This document shows, one piece after another, positions 15,943-24,010 of a stretch of DNA of 27,132 nt. Below the pieces are notes generated by a model. That model did not search any database. It saw only the letters and a list, made by a program, of their open reading frames with translations, and was not told where the DNA came from. The translations under genes and the position numbers were made by a program. Numbering within the stretch: the stretch's first letter is position 1; the number at the start of each line of letters is the position of its first letter. The DNA lies in assembly GCF_934617235.1 (NCBI RefSeq), contig NZ_CAKTTZ010000035.1, positions 1 to 27,132 of the forward strand, read 5' to 3'. The stretch comes from an uncultured Ellagibacter sp. Its GTDB lineage: Bacteria > Actinomycetota > Coriobacteriia > Coriobacteriales > Eggerthellaceae.

Positions 15943-17355
15943 TCAGTACGTTGCCTTCGTCTTATCGTTGATGAGCGGGGTGTCGTTCAAGTCAACGGAC
16001 GTAGCGACGGTCTGGCTTCCAGTGAAATTCGACAAAAGCCGGCCCACCCAAATGCCAGCCGCCTCAAGCGGATTCGGCGCCGCGACGTCCTCGCACGCGA
16101 TGAGGTCGACCGTGGCAAGAGTCTCATTGTGCTGCTTGAAAACAGCGGTACCAACTTTGTCGCCTTCGCGCACGCTCCCGCTCACTTTGTTGAAACTCAT
16201 TGTACAGCTCACATTGCCTTTAAGCGAAAATACGTCGAGCGAGCCATCAGGTTCGGAGAAAGTCGCCTTGATCGTCTTGTCCGTCCAGTCGGCATGAGCG
16301 ACCTCGGCTACGACGGGAACCTCCTTCGTGGAGGTGCCCCATGTCATCGTGACCGTCTCACTCGCATGAGCATACGGGTAGCTCACGCTATTCGTATACA
16401 CCCAATCGAAGAGCGTTTTCGCATCCGTGAAACGCTGCTGCTCGCTTGAGGAGTTGAGCACAATCGCATACAAATCGCGCCCATCACGGTTGCAAGCGCC
16501 CGCGAAGCATTCCCCCGCAAGCGAGGTGAAACCGGTCTTGATGCCGCACGCGCCCTCATAGACCCCGAGAAGCTCGTCGGTCGATTCCAGCTCGAGCGGA
16601 GTTGCCACTCCCCCACGCGTCACCGTGATCGTCGCCTTGTCCTTGGAGACGATATCGCGGAAGGTCTGGCTTTTCATTGCGTAGGCAGACATCGTGGCCA
16701 CATCGCGGGCCGTGCTGTGCATATCGCCCGCATATTGGTCGAAGTCGAGGCCGTGCGGGTTCGCGAACAGCGTGTTTGCGCACCCAAGGCTTGCCGCCTT
16801 GGCGTTCATTGCGGAAACGAAGGCAGCCTGGGCACTACTCCCGCCGCCGAGTTTCGCCCCTACGGCATCCGCGATGGCGATGGCGGCATCGTTGCCCGAC
16901 GAAGTGAGCATCGCCTTAATGGCATCTTCCATGGAAAGCACGTCGCCCTCTTTGAGCGATGCGGAAGACTCGCCGATCGAGGCAGCTTGAGCACTTACGG
17001 TCACCTGGTCGGTAAGCTGGGAATTTTCCAGAGCGACAATTGCCGTCATGATCTTAGTGACCGAAGCGATATGCGTCTGCGTGTCGGCGTCGCGTTCGAA
17101 ATACACCGTGCCGTCGCCGTCAACCACATAAACGTACGTCGCGTCGACGCTTGGGCATTGCGAGACGGCAAGACCGCGCGACTCGACCGTTTCACCTGCG
17201 ATGACGTCGGTTTTAGCGACGCCGGCGAAGGCGGCGTCAGGCACGAGGGCGAAGGAGAGCGACACTGCAAGAACGCAGGCGCAAAGCGCGGAAAGCGCCC
17301 GCACCCCAAAGGGGACACGGGCGCCGTGCGCAGTATGGTGCAAGCTAGCAATCAA
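15943..17355 (-). CDS. D-alanyl-D-alanine carboxypeptidase (penicillin-binding, DacA/DacF type)
   Basis: An exported serine carboxypeptidase that trims the terminal D-Ala from peptidoglycan stem peptides. It has an N-terminal signal sequence (arginine, then ALSALCACVLAVSLSFALV, cleavage near AFA-G). The three penicillin-binding motifs follow in order: SVTK, SGND and KTG (in GIKTGFT). A beta-rich C-terminal part precedes a final hydrophobic stretch (GIWVGRLLSNF). No ATG is near the expected start. TTG at 17355 is chosen because AGAGG lies 9 nt upstream; a second TTG at 17343 is also possible, and an upstream start at 17433 would overlap the ACT gene by 89 nt. With TTG 17355 the overlap is 11 nt. 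The role within an aryl-acid gene run is unclear. Confidence 0.92.
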   Translation of the reverse strand: MIASLHHTAHGARVPFGVRALSALCACVLAVSLSFALVPDAAFAGVAKTDVIAGETVESRGLAVSQCPSVDATYVYVVDGDGTVYFERDADTQTHIASVTKIMTAIVALENSQLTDQVTVSAQAASIGESSASLKEGDVLSMEDAIKAMLTSSGNDAAIAIADAVGAKLGGGSSAQAAFVSAMNAKAASLGCANTLFANPHGLDFDQYAGDMHSTARDVATMSAYAMKSQTFRDIVSKDKATITVTRGGVATPLELESTDELLGVYEGACGIKTGFTSLAGECFAGACNRDGRDLYAIVLNSSSEQQRFTDAKTLFDWVYTNSVSYPYAHASETVTMTWGTSTKEVPVVAEVAHADWTDKTIKATFSEPDGSLDVFSLKGNVSCTMSFNKVSGSVREGDKVGTAVFKQHNETLATVDLIACEDVAAPNPLEAAGIWVGRLLSNFTGSQTVATSVDLNDTPLINDKTKATY

Positions 17356-17776
17356 GCTGGTAAACCTCTTCCGGAGAAACGGTGGCGAAACCGGCCGCTT
17401 CAAGCTTGGCCTCGATGTCTTCCGCTTCGCCAATCTTCAACACATCGATCGCCGTATCGGGGTTCACAGAGAAGCAGTAGCCATATTCAATGTTGACAGA
17501 CTGCTGGTCTAAGAACTCGAGTAGCGTGGCAAGGCCACCCTTCACGTTGGGAACGCGGACAGCGAGCACCGGGGTGACCATCGCGCGATAGCCGGCTTCC
17601 CGAAGCGCCTCGGCGGCGGCATTCGGCGTGTCAGCGAGAACGCGGGCAACACCGAAGTCAGCCGTGTCGGCAAGGTTTAAGGCATGCAGGTTCACGCCCG
17701 CATCGCTCAACACGCGACATGCAGCAGCGAGCCTGCCCTTGTCGTTCTCGAGGAAAACAGTCAGCTGTGAAATCAT
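17345..17776 (-). CDS. Tandem ACT-domain protein 2
   Basis: A 143-residue two-ACT protein paralogous to the one at 12651-13073. The first ACT is QLTVFLENDKGRLAAACRVL with GVNLHALNLADTADFGVARV; the second is LAVRVPNVKGGLATLLEFL with VNIEYGYCF. Its ATG shares a base with the stop codon of ligase copy 2 (TAATG), and AGAAGGGA sits upstream within the ligase gene, so the pair is translationally coupled. The likely role is small-molecule sensing for the ligase (inference). Its 3' end overlaps the carboxypeptidase start. Confidence 0.88.
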   Translation of the reverse strand: MISQLTVFLENDKGRLAAACRVLSDAGVNLHALNLADTADFGVARVLADTPNAAAEALREAGYRAMVTPVLAVRVPNVKGGLATLLEFLDQQSVNIEYGYCFSVNPDTAIDVLKIGEAEDIEAKLEAAGFATVSPEEVYQLDC

Positions 17777-19083
17777 TAGTGCTTCCCTTCTCTCAGGTCG
17801 ATAACGCGCTTGGCCTTGCCTTCGCTGCGCTCGATGCTCTTCGGCTCGACGATCTTGATATCGACCTTGATCTGCAAGTTGCTCTTGAGCTCGGCCCCGA
17901 GGCGCTTCTTCAGATCCTCGAGCTTGCGAATCTCGTCGATCGGGAACTCGGGCACGGTCTCGACGTTCAGCGTGACCTTATCGAGCGGGCCGTTGTCGGT
18001 GAGCACGATCTGGTAGTGCGCCGTGATCTCGTCGAAGCCGGTGATGATCTGCTCGATCTGCGACGGGAACACGTTCACACCGCGGATAATCATCATATCA
18101 TCGGAGCGGCCGATGATGCGGTCGATCTTGCGGTGGGTGCGCCCACATGCGCACTCCTCGTTGATGATGCGGGTGATGTCGCGCGTACGATAGCGCACGA
18201 GCGGGCAGCACTCGCGCGTGAGCGTGGTGAACACGAGTTCGCCATACGTGCCGTCGGGAACCGGCTGGAGCGTTTCGGGGTCGATGATCTCGGCGAAAAA
18301 GTGGTCTTCGGCAAGATGCAGGCCGTGGGACTCAGAGCATTCCATCGCAACGCCCGGGCCCATGACCTCGGATAAGCCGTACACATCGCAATAACGGATA
18401 CCGAGCTTGTCGCGAATTTCCTGACGCATGTTCTCGGAAGCAGGCTCAGCGCCGAAAATGCCGGCGGAGAGCTTGAAGTCCTTCGCGGGGTTATAGCCCA
18501 TGCTGATCGCCGTGTCAGCGAGATAGAGTGCATAGGAAGGCGTGCAGCAGAGGATGTCGGTGCCGAGATCGACCATCATCTGAATCTGGCGCTTCGTGTT
18601 GCCCGAAGAGGTCGGGATAACCGAGCAGCCTGCCGCCTCCGCGCCGTAGTGCGCGCCGAGGCCGCCAGTGAACAGGCCGTAGCCGTACGAAACCTGAACG
18701 GTGGAATCTGCATTGCCGCCCACCATGGCAATGCCACGGGCGAAGCAATCGCCCCAGTTCTTGATGTCGTTTGCGGTGTGTCCCACAACCGTCGCCTGAC
18801 CGGTGGTGCCAGAGGATGCATGGATGCGGGCGACATCCTTCTTATCCACGGCAAACAGACCGAACGGGTACGCGTCGCGCATGTCCTGCTTAACGACGAA
18901 CGGGAATTTCGCGAGATCCTCAAGACAGGTCAGGTCGTCGGGCGTGACGCCGGCCTCGGCGAAGGACTTCTTATAAAAGTCGACGTTGTCGTACGCATGA
19001 CGGATCGACTTCTTCATTCGTTCGAGCTGCAGCTCGCGCAATTGCTCGCGCGGCATGGTCTCGATTTCTTCTTGGAAATACAC
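17776..19083 (-). CDS. paaK: Phenylacetate-CoA ligase-like AMP-forming ligase, copy 2
   Basis: A 435-residue aryl-acid:CoA ligase of the adenylate-forming superfamily, typical in length. The phosphate loop is HASSGTTGQAT (88-98), with Q where copy 1 has K. Further family motifs are SYGYGLFTGGLG, PTSSGNTKRQI, DVYGLSEVMGPG, LVRYRTRDITR, CACGRTHRKI and IIRGVNVFPSQIE. The start is GTG at 19083 with AAGGAAGGA 6 nt upstream. It is the first gene of the run that ends at 11241. The two ligases are clearly diverged, so they may use different aryl acids or serve opposite directions. Substrate is not determinable from sequence. Confidence 0.92.
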   Translation of the reverse strand: MYFQEEIETMPREQLRELQLERMKKSIRHAYDNVDFYKKSFAEAGVTPDDLTCLEDLAKFPFVVKQDMRDAYPFGLFAVDKKDVARIHASSGTTGQATVVGHTANDIKNWGDCFARGIAMVGGNADSTVQVSYGYGLFTGGLGAHYGAEAAGCSVIPTSSGNTKRQIQMMVDLGTDILCCTPSYALYLADTAISMGYNPAKDFKLSAGIFGAEPASENMRQEIRDKLGIRYCDVYGLSEVMGPGVAMECSESHGLHLAEDHFFAEIIDPETLQPVPDGTYGELVFTTLTRECCPLVRYRTRDITRIINEECACGRTHRKIDRIIGRSDDMMIIRGVNVFPSQIEQIITGFDEITAHYQIVLTDNGPLDKVTLNVETVPEFPIDEIRKLEDLKKRLGAELKSNLQIKVDIKIVEPKSIERSEGKAKRVIDLREGKH

Positions 19084-19253
19084 CTCAAGTCCTTCCTTTT
19101 CTTACCTAGCGCCTATGCGCCCTTGCCCACGTCACCCAGCTATTGGATGCAAAATTTGACCCGATAGCTAGGGTTAACTCGTACAGTGTAGCGTTTTCCC
19201 CGCCCTGTCACGGGCTGGCGAAAGCAAAACTAGATTTCCTGCGTCGGAAAGCG

Positions 19254-19922
19254 TTATTCGGCACGCTTTTCACGCTTTGCGGCAGAAAGTCTGACGGCCC
19301 CAGCAACAACGTAATAAATCGTCGTAAACGCGCCGACAATGAGGCCCGCATAGACAAACCAGATGCCCCACGAATAGGGATCGGAAGAGAAGCCCGGCAA
19401 CCACGCGAAGGGAACCGCGCCTATGCCAGCAAGAACAGGCCAGTTGAGCAGGAGCGCCGCAAAGCCGACGAACAAAAGCGTCGTCGCCACCTTACCAGGG
19501 TAAATCACCGCCACGCGAATGCGCCATTTCTTAAGCAGATATGCACCACCTATGAGAAGCAGCAAATCGCGGCCGAGCACCAAAACGACGATCCACAGCG
19601 GCAAGCGCCCGATGGCAAGCAAGCACGCAACACCGGAAATCATGAGGATGCGATCGACCGCGGGGTCGAGCAGGCGCCCGAGCTTCGACACCGTGTGCGT
19701 GCGGCGAGCAATCTGACCATCGATCCAGTCGGTTCCTGCCGCAACCGCGAAGAGCACCGTCGCGAGGATGTCGTAACCAGTGAGGATCAAACCGATAAAA
19801 CACGGGACCATACACAGGCGAATCGCCGAGATGAGATTCGGGATGGTGAAGATGGTGTCAAGCACCTCGTCTTCTTCGGGTGTCAGGTCGTTCTTCGCGC
19901 CCTTGTCGATCATCTTCGCCAT
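19254..19922 (-). CDS. CDP-alcohol phosphatidyltransferase (PgsA-like)
   Basis: A membrane enzyme that transfers a phosphatidyl group from CDP-diacylglycerol to an alcohol such as glycerol 3-phosphate. The 222-residue protein has the complete family motif DxxDGxxARx8GxxxDxxxD, seen as DWIDGQIAR followed by KLGRLLDPAVDR (around residues 65-92), and five or six hydrophobic helices. The frame can start at TTG 19931, but the ATG at 19922 is preceded by GGGGG at about 9-10 nt. The N-terminal cytosolic segment is acidic (TPEEDEVLDTIF). Which phospholipid it makes (phosphatidylglycerol, cardiolipin or phosphatidylinositol) is uncertain. The genes on either side are not lipid genes. Confidence 0.9.
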   Translation of the reverse strand: MAKMIDKGAKNDLTPEEDEVLDTIFTIPNLISAIRLCMVPCFIGLILTGYDILATVLFAVAAGTDWIDGQIARRTHTVSKLGRLLDPAVDRILMISGVACLLAIGRLPLWIVVLVLGRDLLLLIGGAYLLKKWRIRVAVIYPGKVATTLLFVGFAALLLNWPVLAGIGAVPFAWLPGFSSDPYSWGIWFVYAGLIVGAFTTIYYVVAGAVRLSAAKREKRAE

Positions 19923-20105
19923 ATAAGCCAAGCCCCCAGATAATAAAGCCCCAGCGGGTCAGTCGTGTAAATTGCAGCGAATTATTATAGCGCCCGACTT
20001 TGGCGGCAAACGTGCATTTCGCCGATTCCTCACGGAGATGTTGCCAGCTTGTTCCCATGGACTGCGGACCGAGTGTGTTAGCCCGCGACACCGATTAAAC
20101 GAGCC

Positions 20106-21008
20106 CTAATCGAGGAATGACACGTTGATGTTCAACCGCAGGTCGCGTGCGATGGCGCGCAGCCCGTCATCGGATATGGTGTTTGCGAAGTCGCCGCCCT
20201 CATTGAGCAGGCGCGCCTTGACATAAATATCCGCCGCCTTCTCGATGGTGTGCATGAGTCCGAATGCGGAATCGAAATCGGCACCCGAGCAGAACAACCC
20301 GTGCTGCGCCCAGATAACCGCATCATAGGTCTTCATAAGCTCCGCAGTTGCCATCGCAATCTCGGCGCCTCCCGGCACCATCCACGGGACAACGCCCACG
20401 CCCTTCGGGAAAGCGATGATGCACTCGGTCATAATCTTCCAAAGCGCACGTGTGAAGGTGCGCGCGTCAAGCGGCATCACGGAAGTAAGCGCAACCACGT
20501 TGACTGGATGGGCATGGTAGAGGATGCGGGACGCGCCACTAGTCGCATTCGCGCGAACCGAATGAATCATGAAATGGGAGGGGAACTCCGAGGTGGGTCT
20601 GCCGCCGTCCTTAAGGCCCCAAACCACGCGGCACGCATCGCCGGTCGCGCTGATTTCGACAATCCCCACGTTGCGAGCGGTGTCGAGCGGGACATTGCGC
20701 ATATAGCTGCCAGCACCAGTTACGGCGAAGAATGCGCCACGAAGGTTGTCAGCATGAACACCCAGGGGAATCCACTCGGAGGGATTCTCGTAGAAAAACG
20801 CTCGGCAATCAGCCACCTCCGCCTCGGTCATCCGATAGGTGAGGTTCCCACCATTGCGCTCGTGCCAACCTTGGCTCCATCCATCGGCGCACAGGCGAAC
20901 GAAGCCCTTCATAAAGGCCTGCTGTTCTATGGCAACGCCCGAAACGACGCCCTTCGCCGCAGAAACCCCCTTGTCGAACACATCTTGAGCGCTATCGAAA
21001 AAACCCAT
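20106..21008 (-). CDS. rhaD: Class II aldolase, rhamnulose-1-phosphate aldolase-like
   Basis: A zinc-dependent aldolase that splits rhamnulose 1-phosphate into dihydroxyacetone phosphate and lactaldehyde. The 300-residue protein carries WHERNGGNLTYR, TSEFPSH, LYHAHPVNVVAL and WAQHGLF. The E. coli RhaD zinc/catalytic residues E117, H141, H143 and H212 correspond exactly, with an offset of 24, to E141, H165, H167 and H236. That offset reflects an N-terminal extension (MGFFDSAQDVFDKGVSAAKG...) with an amphipathic, helical look. The ATG at 21008 has GGGGAAGG about 10 nt upstream; the longer frame to 21062 is less likely. No other rhamnose gene is adjacent. A related sugar-phosphate substrate such as fuculose 1-phosphate is possible. 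Confidence 0.85.
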   Translation of the reverse strand: MGFFDSAQDVFDKGVSAAKGVVSGVAIEQQAFMKGFVRLCADGWSQGWHERNGGNLTYRMTEAEVADCRAFFYENPSEWIPLGVHADNLRGAFFAVTGAGSYMRNVPLDTARNVGIVEISATGDACRVVWGLKDGGRPTSEFPSHFMIHSVRANATSGASRILYHAHPVNVVALTSVMPLDARTFTRALWKIMTECIIAFPKGVGVVPWMVPGGAEIAMATAELMKTYDAVIWAQHGLFCSGADFDSAFGLMHTIEKAADIYVKARLLNEGGDFANTISDDGLRAIARDLRLNINVSFLD

Positions 21009-21116
21009 CGTCTCGCGACCTTCCCCTATCCGCACGCATCGGAGCGCCGTCCTCGTTGACAAGCCCGACTATACCGCTAGATTTCCCTACATGGTTTCAC
21101 AACTGCGAATTCGACG

Positions 21117-21145
21117 AAAATGAAAGGGACCCCTGTGAGGTCCCT
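21117..21145 (-). terminator. Probable intrinsic terminator after the ech operon
   Basis: On the minus strand, AGGGACC (21139-21145) and GGTCCCT (21125-21131) form a 7-bp stem with a 7-nt loop. An interrupted T-rich tail follows (TTCATTTT). It begins about 53 nt after the echF stop, with no other gene between. Confidence 0.6.
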
Positions 21146-21198
21146 ATGAAACGTGTATTCGAGAACCTTCGCCCGATATGAAAAAGGGAACGCTGTCC

Positions 21199-21567
21199 TT
21201 AGCTTACCTTTTTCATCGGCTTGGAATGCTCGGGGACGTCGAACGACTCGACGTACATCTCCTTCGAAGGCGCCGGCCAGCCAGGTTCCATCGACAGGCA
21301 GTGCTTCGGGCATTCGAGCACGCAGGTTCCGCACTGGACGCAGCGGAACTTGTCGATGGTCCATTTGCGGTTGGGCTTCTCAACCACAATGGCAGCGCAG
21401 GGGCAGCGGCGCTGGCAGATGCCGCACAGGATGCAGACATCGACATCGTTGACGATATGCCCCTTAAGTCCTGCGGGAGCCTCTTTTTTCTCCACAGGAT
21501 AGAGTACTGTCTCGGGCTTTTTGAACAGCGAGCCGAGCGTCATCTTTCCCAGTTTGAATCCACCCAT
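21199..21567 (-). CDS. echF: Ech hydrogenase ferredoxin-like subunit EchF
   Basis: The electron-transfer subunit with two [4Fe-4S] clusters that feeds electrons between ferredoxin and the hydrogenase small subunit, on the cytoplasmic side of the membrane. The 122-residue protein has two classical clusters: C45-C48-C51-C55 (CILCGICQRRC) and C76-C79-C82-C86 (CVQCGTCVLEC), homologous to NuoI/HycF. The ribosome site (GGAG) overlaps the echE stop (TAGGAG) and is only 3 nt from the ATG. It is the last gene of the ech operon, as in the canonical order. The C-terminal 30 residues are free of cysteine and end in lysines. Confidence 0.92.
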   Translation of the reverse strand: MGGFKLGKMTLGSLFKKPETVLYPVEKKEAPAGLKGHIVNDVDVCILCGICQRRCPCAAIVVEKPNRKWTIDKFRCVQCGTCVLECPKHCLSMEPGWPAPSKEMYVESFDVPEHSKPMKKVS

Positions 21568-21573
21568 GTTCTC

Positions 21574-22662
21574 CTACCTTTCCGTGCAGCTGATGCAAGG
21601 GTCGATGGTAAGGATGATGTTGTTCACGTCAGCAAGATCGCAGCCCTTGAGCGCCGCGGTCATTCCTGCGAGGTTTTGCGAGGTCGGTGTGCGCATACGC
21701 ATGCGTTCGAGGTTCTTCGTGCCATTGCCGCGAGCATAGTAGTAGCACTCGCCGCGCGGCTGCTCGACAACGTTAGCTGCCTCAGAACCTGCAACCGGCG
21801 ATCCCTTCACAGCAACCGAAATGTCGCCGTCGGGGATCTTTGCGATCATCTCTTCGATGATGTCAATCGATTGCAGTACCTCAAGCGCGCGAACCTTGCA
21901 GCGCGCATAGCAATCGCCCTGGTCGTCGAGGATGGGACGGAAATCCGCGAGCTCTGCGTAGCCGCCGCGACCAAGCATGCGAACGTCGTAGTTCACGTTG
22001 GAGGCGCGAGCGAAGGGACCCACCATGGAAAGCGCGAGTGCGTCTTCATGGCTCACGTGCCCCACGCCAACGGTGCGGTTCTTGACCGAGGAGTCCTTCA
22101 AAAAGGAGTTCATAATCTGGCGATAATCGTCCTTGATGCCCTCAAGCACACGTTTGATCTCGGCAAACTGCGTGGCATCGATGTCGCGCACAACGCCGCC
22201 GACCTTCACGACCGAGAAGATGACGCGTCCACCCGTCGTCTTCTCGAAGATGTCGAGCACGCGCTCGCGCAGGCGCCAGCAATGCATGAACAGGCTCTCG
22301 AAACCAAAAGCGTCGGCAGCAAGTCCAAGCCAGAGGATATGCGAATGGATACGCGAGAGCTCGTGCCAGATGACGCGCAGATACTCAGCACGTTTGGGAA
22401 TCTCCACGCCCATGAGGCTCTCGACGGTTTCCGCATAGCCCATGGAGTGGCCGAACGCGCAGATGCCGCAGATGCGCTCGGCGATGAAGATGAACTGGTT
22501 GTAATCGCGGGTCTCGACGAGTTTCTCGAGGCCGCGATGGACAAATCCGATTTGGGGAATCGCTTCGAGCACCTTTTCGTCCTCGACGACGAGGTCGAGA
22601 TGAAGCGGCTCGGGCAGCACGGGATGCTGCGGACCGAAGGGGATGACGGTTGCCTTGCCCAT
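21574..22662 (-). CDS. echE: Ech [NiFe]-hydrogenase large (catalytic) subunit EchE
   Basis: The subunit carrying the NiFe active site. Both ligand pairs are present: C65/C68 in RICGICAFGHS and C356/C359 in DPCISC, so this is a true hydrogenase and not the NuoD paralogue, which lacks these cysteines. At 362 residues it matches group 4 (Ech) large subunits in length. The protein ends three residues after the last ligand (C-T-E-R), so there is no C-terminal extension for a maturation endopeptidase to remove, as reported for some group 4 enzymes. The start ATG at 22662 is 2 nt after the echD stop. Accessory NiFe maturation genes (hyp) are not in the window. Confidence 0.95.
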   Translation of the reverse strand: MGKATVIPFGPQHPVLPEPLHLDLVVEDEKVLEAIPQIGFVHRGLEKLVETRDYNQFIFIAERICGICAFGHSMGYAETVESLMGVEIPKRAEYLRVIWHELSRIHSHILWLGLAADAFGFESLFMHCWRLRERVLDIFEKTTGGRVIFSVVKVGGVVRDIDATQFAEIKRVLEGIKDDYRQIMNSFLKDSSVKNRTVGVGHVSHEDALALSMVGPFARASNVNYDVRMLGRGGYAELADFRPILDDQGDCYARCKVRALEVLQSIDIIEEMIAKIPDGDISVAVKGSPVAGSEAANVVEQPRGECYYYARGNGTKNLERMRMRTPTSQNLAGMTAALKGCDLADVNNIILTIDPCISCTER

Positions 22663-22664
22663 CG

Positions 22665-23549
22665 CTATTCACCATCCTTTCCGGTATTCGCCGCACGTTC
22701 TGCGGTTTCCTGGCGCGCCTTCGCATCGAGGGCGGCGCGCACCTTGGCAGCGCGCTCGGGATCGAGCTGCGCGAGCTTGGCCTCGATTTCGGCATCGCGC
22801 TCGACGTTGGTGGAACCGACGGCACGCTTCGCCTCGGCAGCCTTCTTCTTGCGTTCGAGGGCGGCGCGCACCTTGGCGGCCTTCTCGGGATCGAGGTTCT
22901 CAAGCTCGGCGGCGCGGTTCTCGCGCTTGCTCTCGCGGGACTGCTCCGCCTCGGCAGCCTTGGCAGCCTTCGCTGCGAACGCAGCCTTGATGCGAGCAAG
23001 CTTCTCGGGATCGGTGCCCGCGAAGCGCTCCTCGAAATCGGGCATCTGCGAGGCGTCGATGCCCGAGACCTTCGGCTTCATCTGCTTCATGGCTTCGGGG
23101 TGATCGGCTGCGTACTCGGTTTCGGCAACCTTCGCAGCGCGGGCGCGCTTGGCCTCGGCAGCCTTGGCCGCTTTCTCGCGAGCAGCCTTCTGAGCAGGAG
23201 AGATGATAGTCATCGGCTCGGATTGCGCAAGCTGGTAGAACTTCCCTCCGAAGTCGATGGCGATGCCTTTGATCATCACACCGAACAGGTCGTGAATCTC
23301 GTTTTCGAACACGAAAGCGGCGAGGAAGTTCCCCGTGATGGAGGGTACCACGTCGGTCTTCTTCACGCCCACGACCTTGTAATTTTGAAGCGCACCATCT
23401 GCCATCATGAACGAATAAACCAGATCGATGCCCGCATCGGTGTTCACGGCGAGGATTTGCACGAAGCGCGCCTGCTCGCTTTTCATGCGATCGGACAGCT
23501 CCGGCACTTCGGCCAGCTTGAGGGGAATGAACTCAGAGGAGAATTCCAT
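22665..23549 (-). CDS. echD: Ech hydrogenase subunit EchD (NuoC-like domain) with long charged repeat tail
   Basis: Residues 1 to about 110 form the NuoC/30-kDa-type domain that packs on the catalytic subunits; NFLAAFVFENEIHDLFGV (73-90) with the nearby IDFGGKFY is the recognisable family segment. From about 118 to 294 the protein becomes an Ala/Lys/Glu/Arg-rich, cysteine-free tail predicted to be helical. It holds three related motifs, DPEKLARIKAAF (180-191), DPEKAAKVRAAL (220-231) and DPERAAKVRAAL (263-274). EchD proteins are usually near 120 residues, so the tail more than doubles the length. The position between echC and echE is canonical. The domain call is firm; the tail function is unknown. 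Confidence 0.9.
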   Translation of the reverse strand: MEFSSEFIPLKLAEVPELSDRMKSEQARFVQILAVNTDAGIDLVYSFMMADGALQNYKVVGVKKTDVVPSITGNFLAAFVFENEIHDLFGVMIKGIAIDFGGKFYQLAQSEPMTIISPAQKAAREKAAKAAEAKRARAAKVAETEYAADHPEAMKQMKPKVSGIDASQMPDFEERFAGTDPEKLARIKAAFAAKAAKAAEAEQSRESKRENRAAELENLDPEKAAKVRAALERKKKAAEAKRAVGSTNVERDAEIEAKLAQLDPERAAKVRAALDAKARQETAERAANTGKDGE

Positions 23550-23554
23550 ATGTC

Positions 23555-23998
23555 CTACGCTCCCTTCTTCTGTTGCGCCATAGCCTTCGCCTTCTCGTCG
23601 AGGATGCCTACGGCCTGCACGACGCCATCGATGATCGCCTCGGGGCGGACGGCACAGCCTGGAACATATACGTCGACGGGTATCGCCTTGTCAACGCCAC
23701 CAAGGACGTTATAGCAATCGTGGAAGACGCCGCCCGAGCAGGCGCAGATGCCACATGCCACGACCGCCTTCGGTTCGAGCATCTGGTCGTAGATTTCCTG
23801 GACGACCTTGATGTTCTGCTCGTTCACGCTGCCCGTGACGAGGAAGATGTCGGCATGCTTGGGGTTGCCGGTGTTGATGATTCCGAAACGCTCCACATCA
23901 AAGCCCGGGCAAAGCGCGGCGAGCACCTCGATGTCGCAACCGTTGCAGCTCGAGGCATCGTAGTGAATAACCCAGGGTGATTTCGAGTTGTAAGCCAT
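23555..23998 (-). CDS. echC: Ech hydrogenase small subunit EchC (NuoB-like)
   Basis: The 147-residue Fe-S subunit that passes electrons to the NiFe site through one proximal [4Fe-4S] cluster. The expected ligands are visible: CNGC (C18, C21), C85 in GICACSGG and C115 in VPGCAVRPE, the pattern of NuoB and group 4 small subunits. AAGGAGG lies 7 nt before the ATG and overlaps the echB stop codon. The next gene, echD, follows after 5 nt. The length is normal for the family, which lacks the extra clusters of uptake-type small subunits. Confidence 0.95.
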   Translation of the reverse strand: MAYNSKSPWVIHYDASSCNGCDIEVLAALCPGFDVERFGIINTGNPKHADIFLVTGSVNEQNIKVVQEIYDQMLEPKAVVACGICACSGGVFHDCYNVLGGVDKAIPVDVYVPGCAVRPEAIIDGVVQAVGILDEKAKAMAQQKKGA

Positions 23999-24010
23999 TG
24001 ATAAGCCTCC

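Noticed and set aside
21178..23103. A 641-codon plus-strand reading frame opposite echD, echE and echF
   Set aside because: It is antisense to well-supported genes with complete cluster and NiFe motifs, has no recognisable domain or ribosome site, and is explained by GC-rich codon bias that removes stops on the opposite strand.
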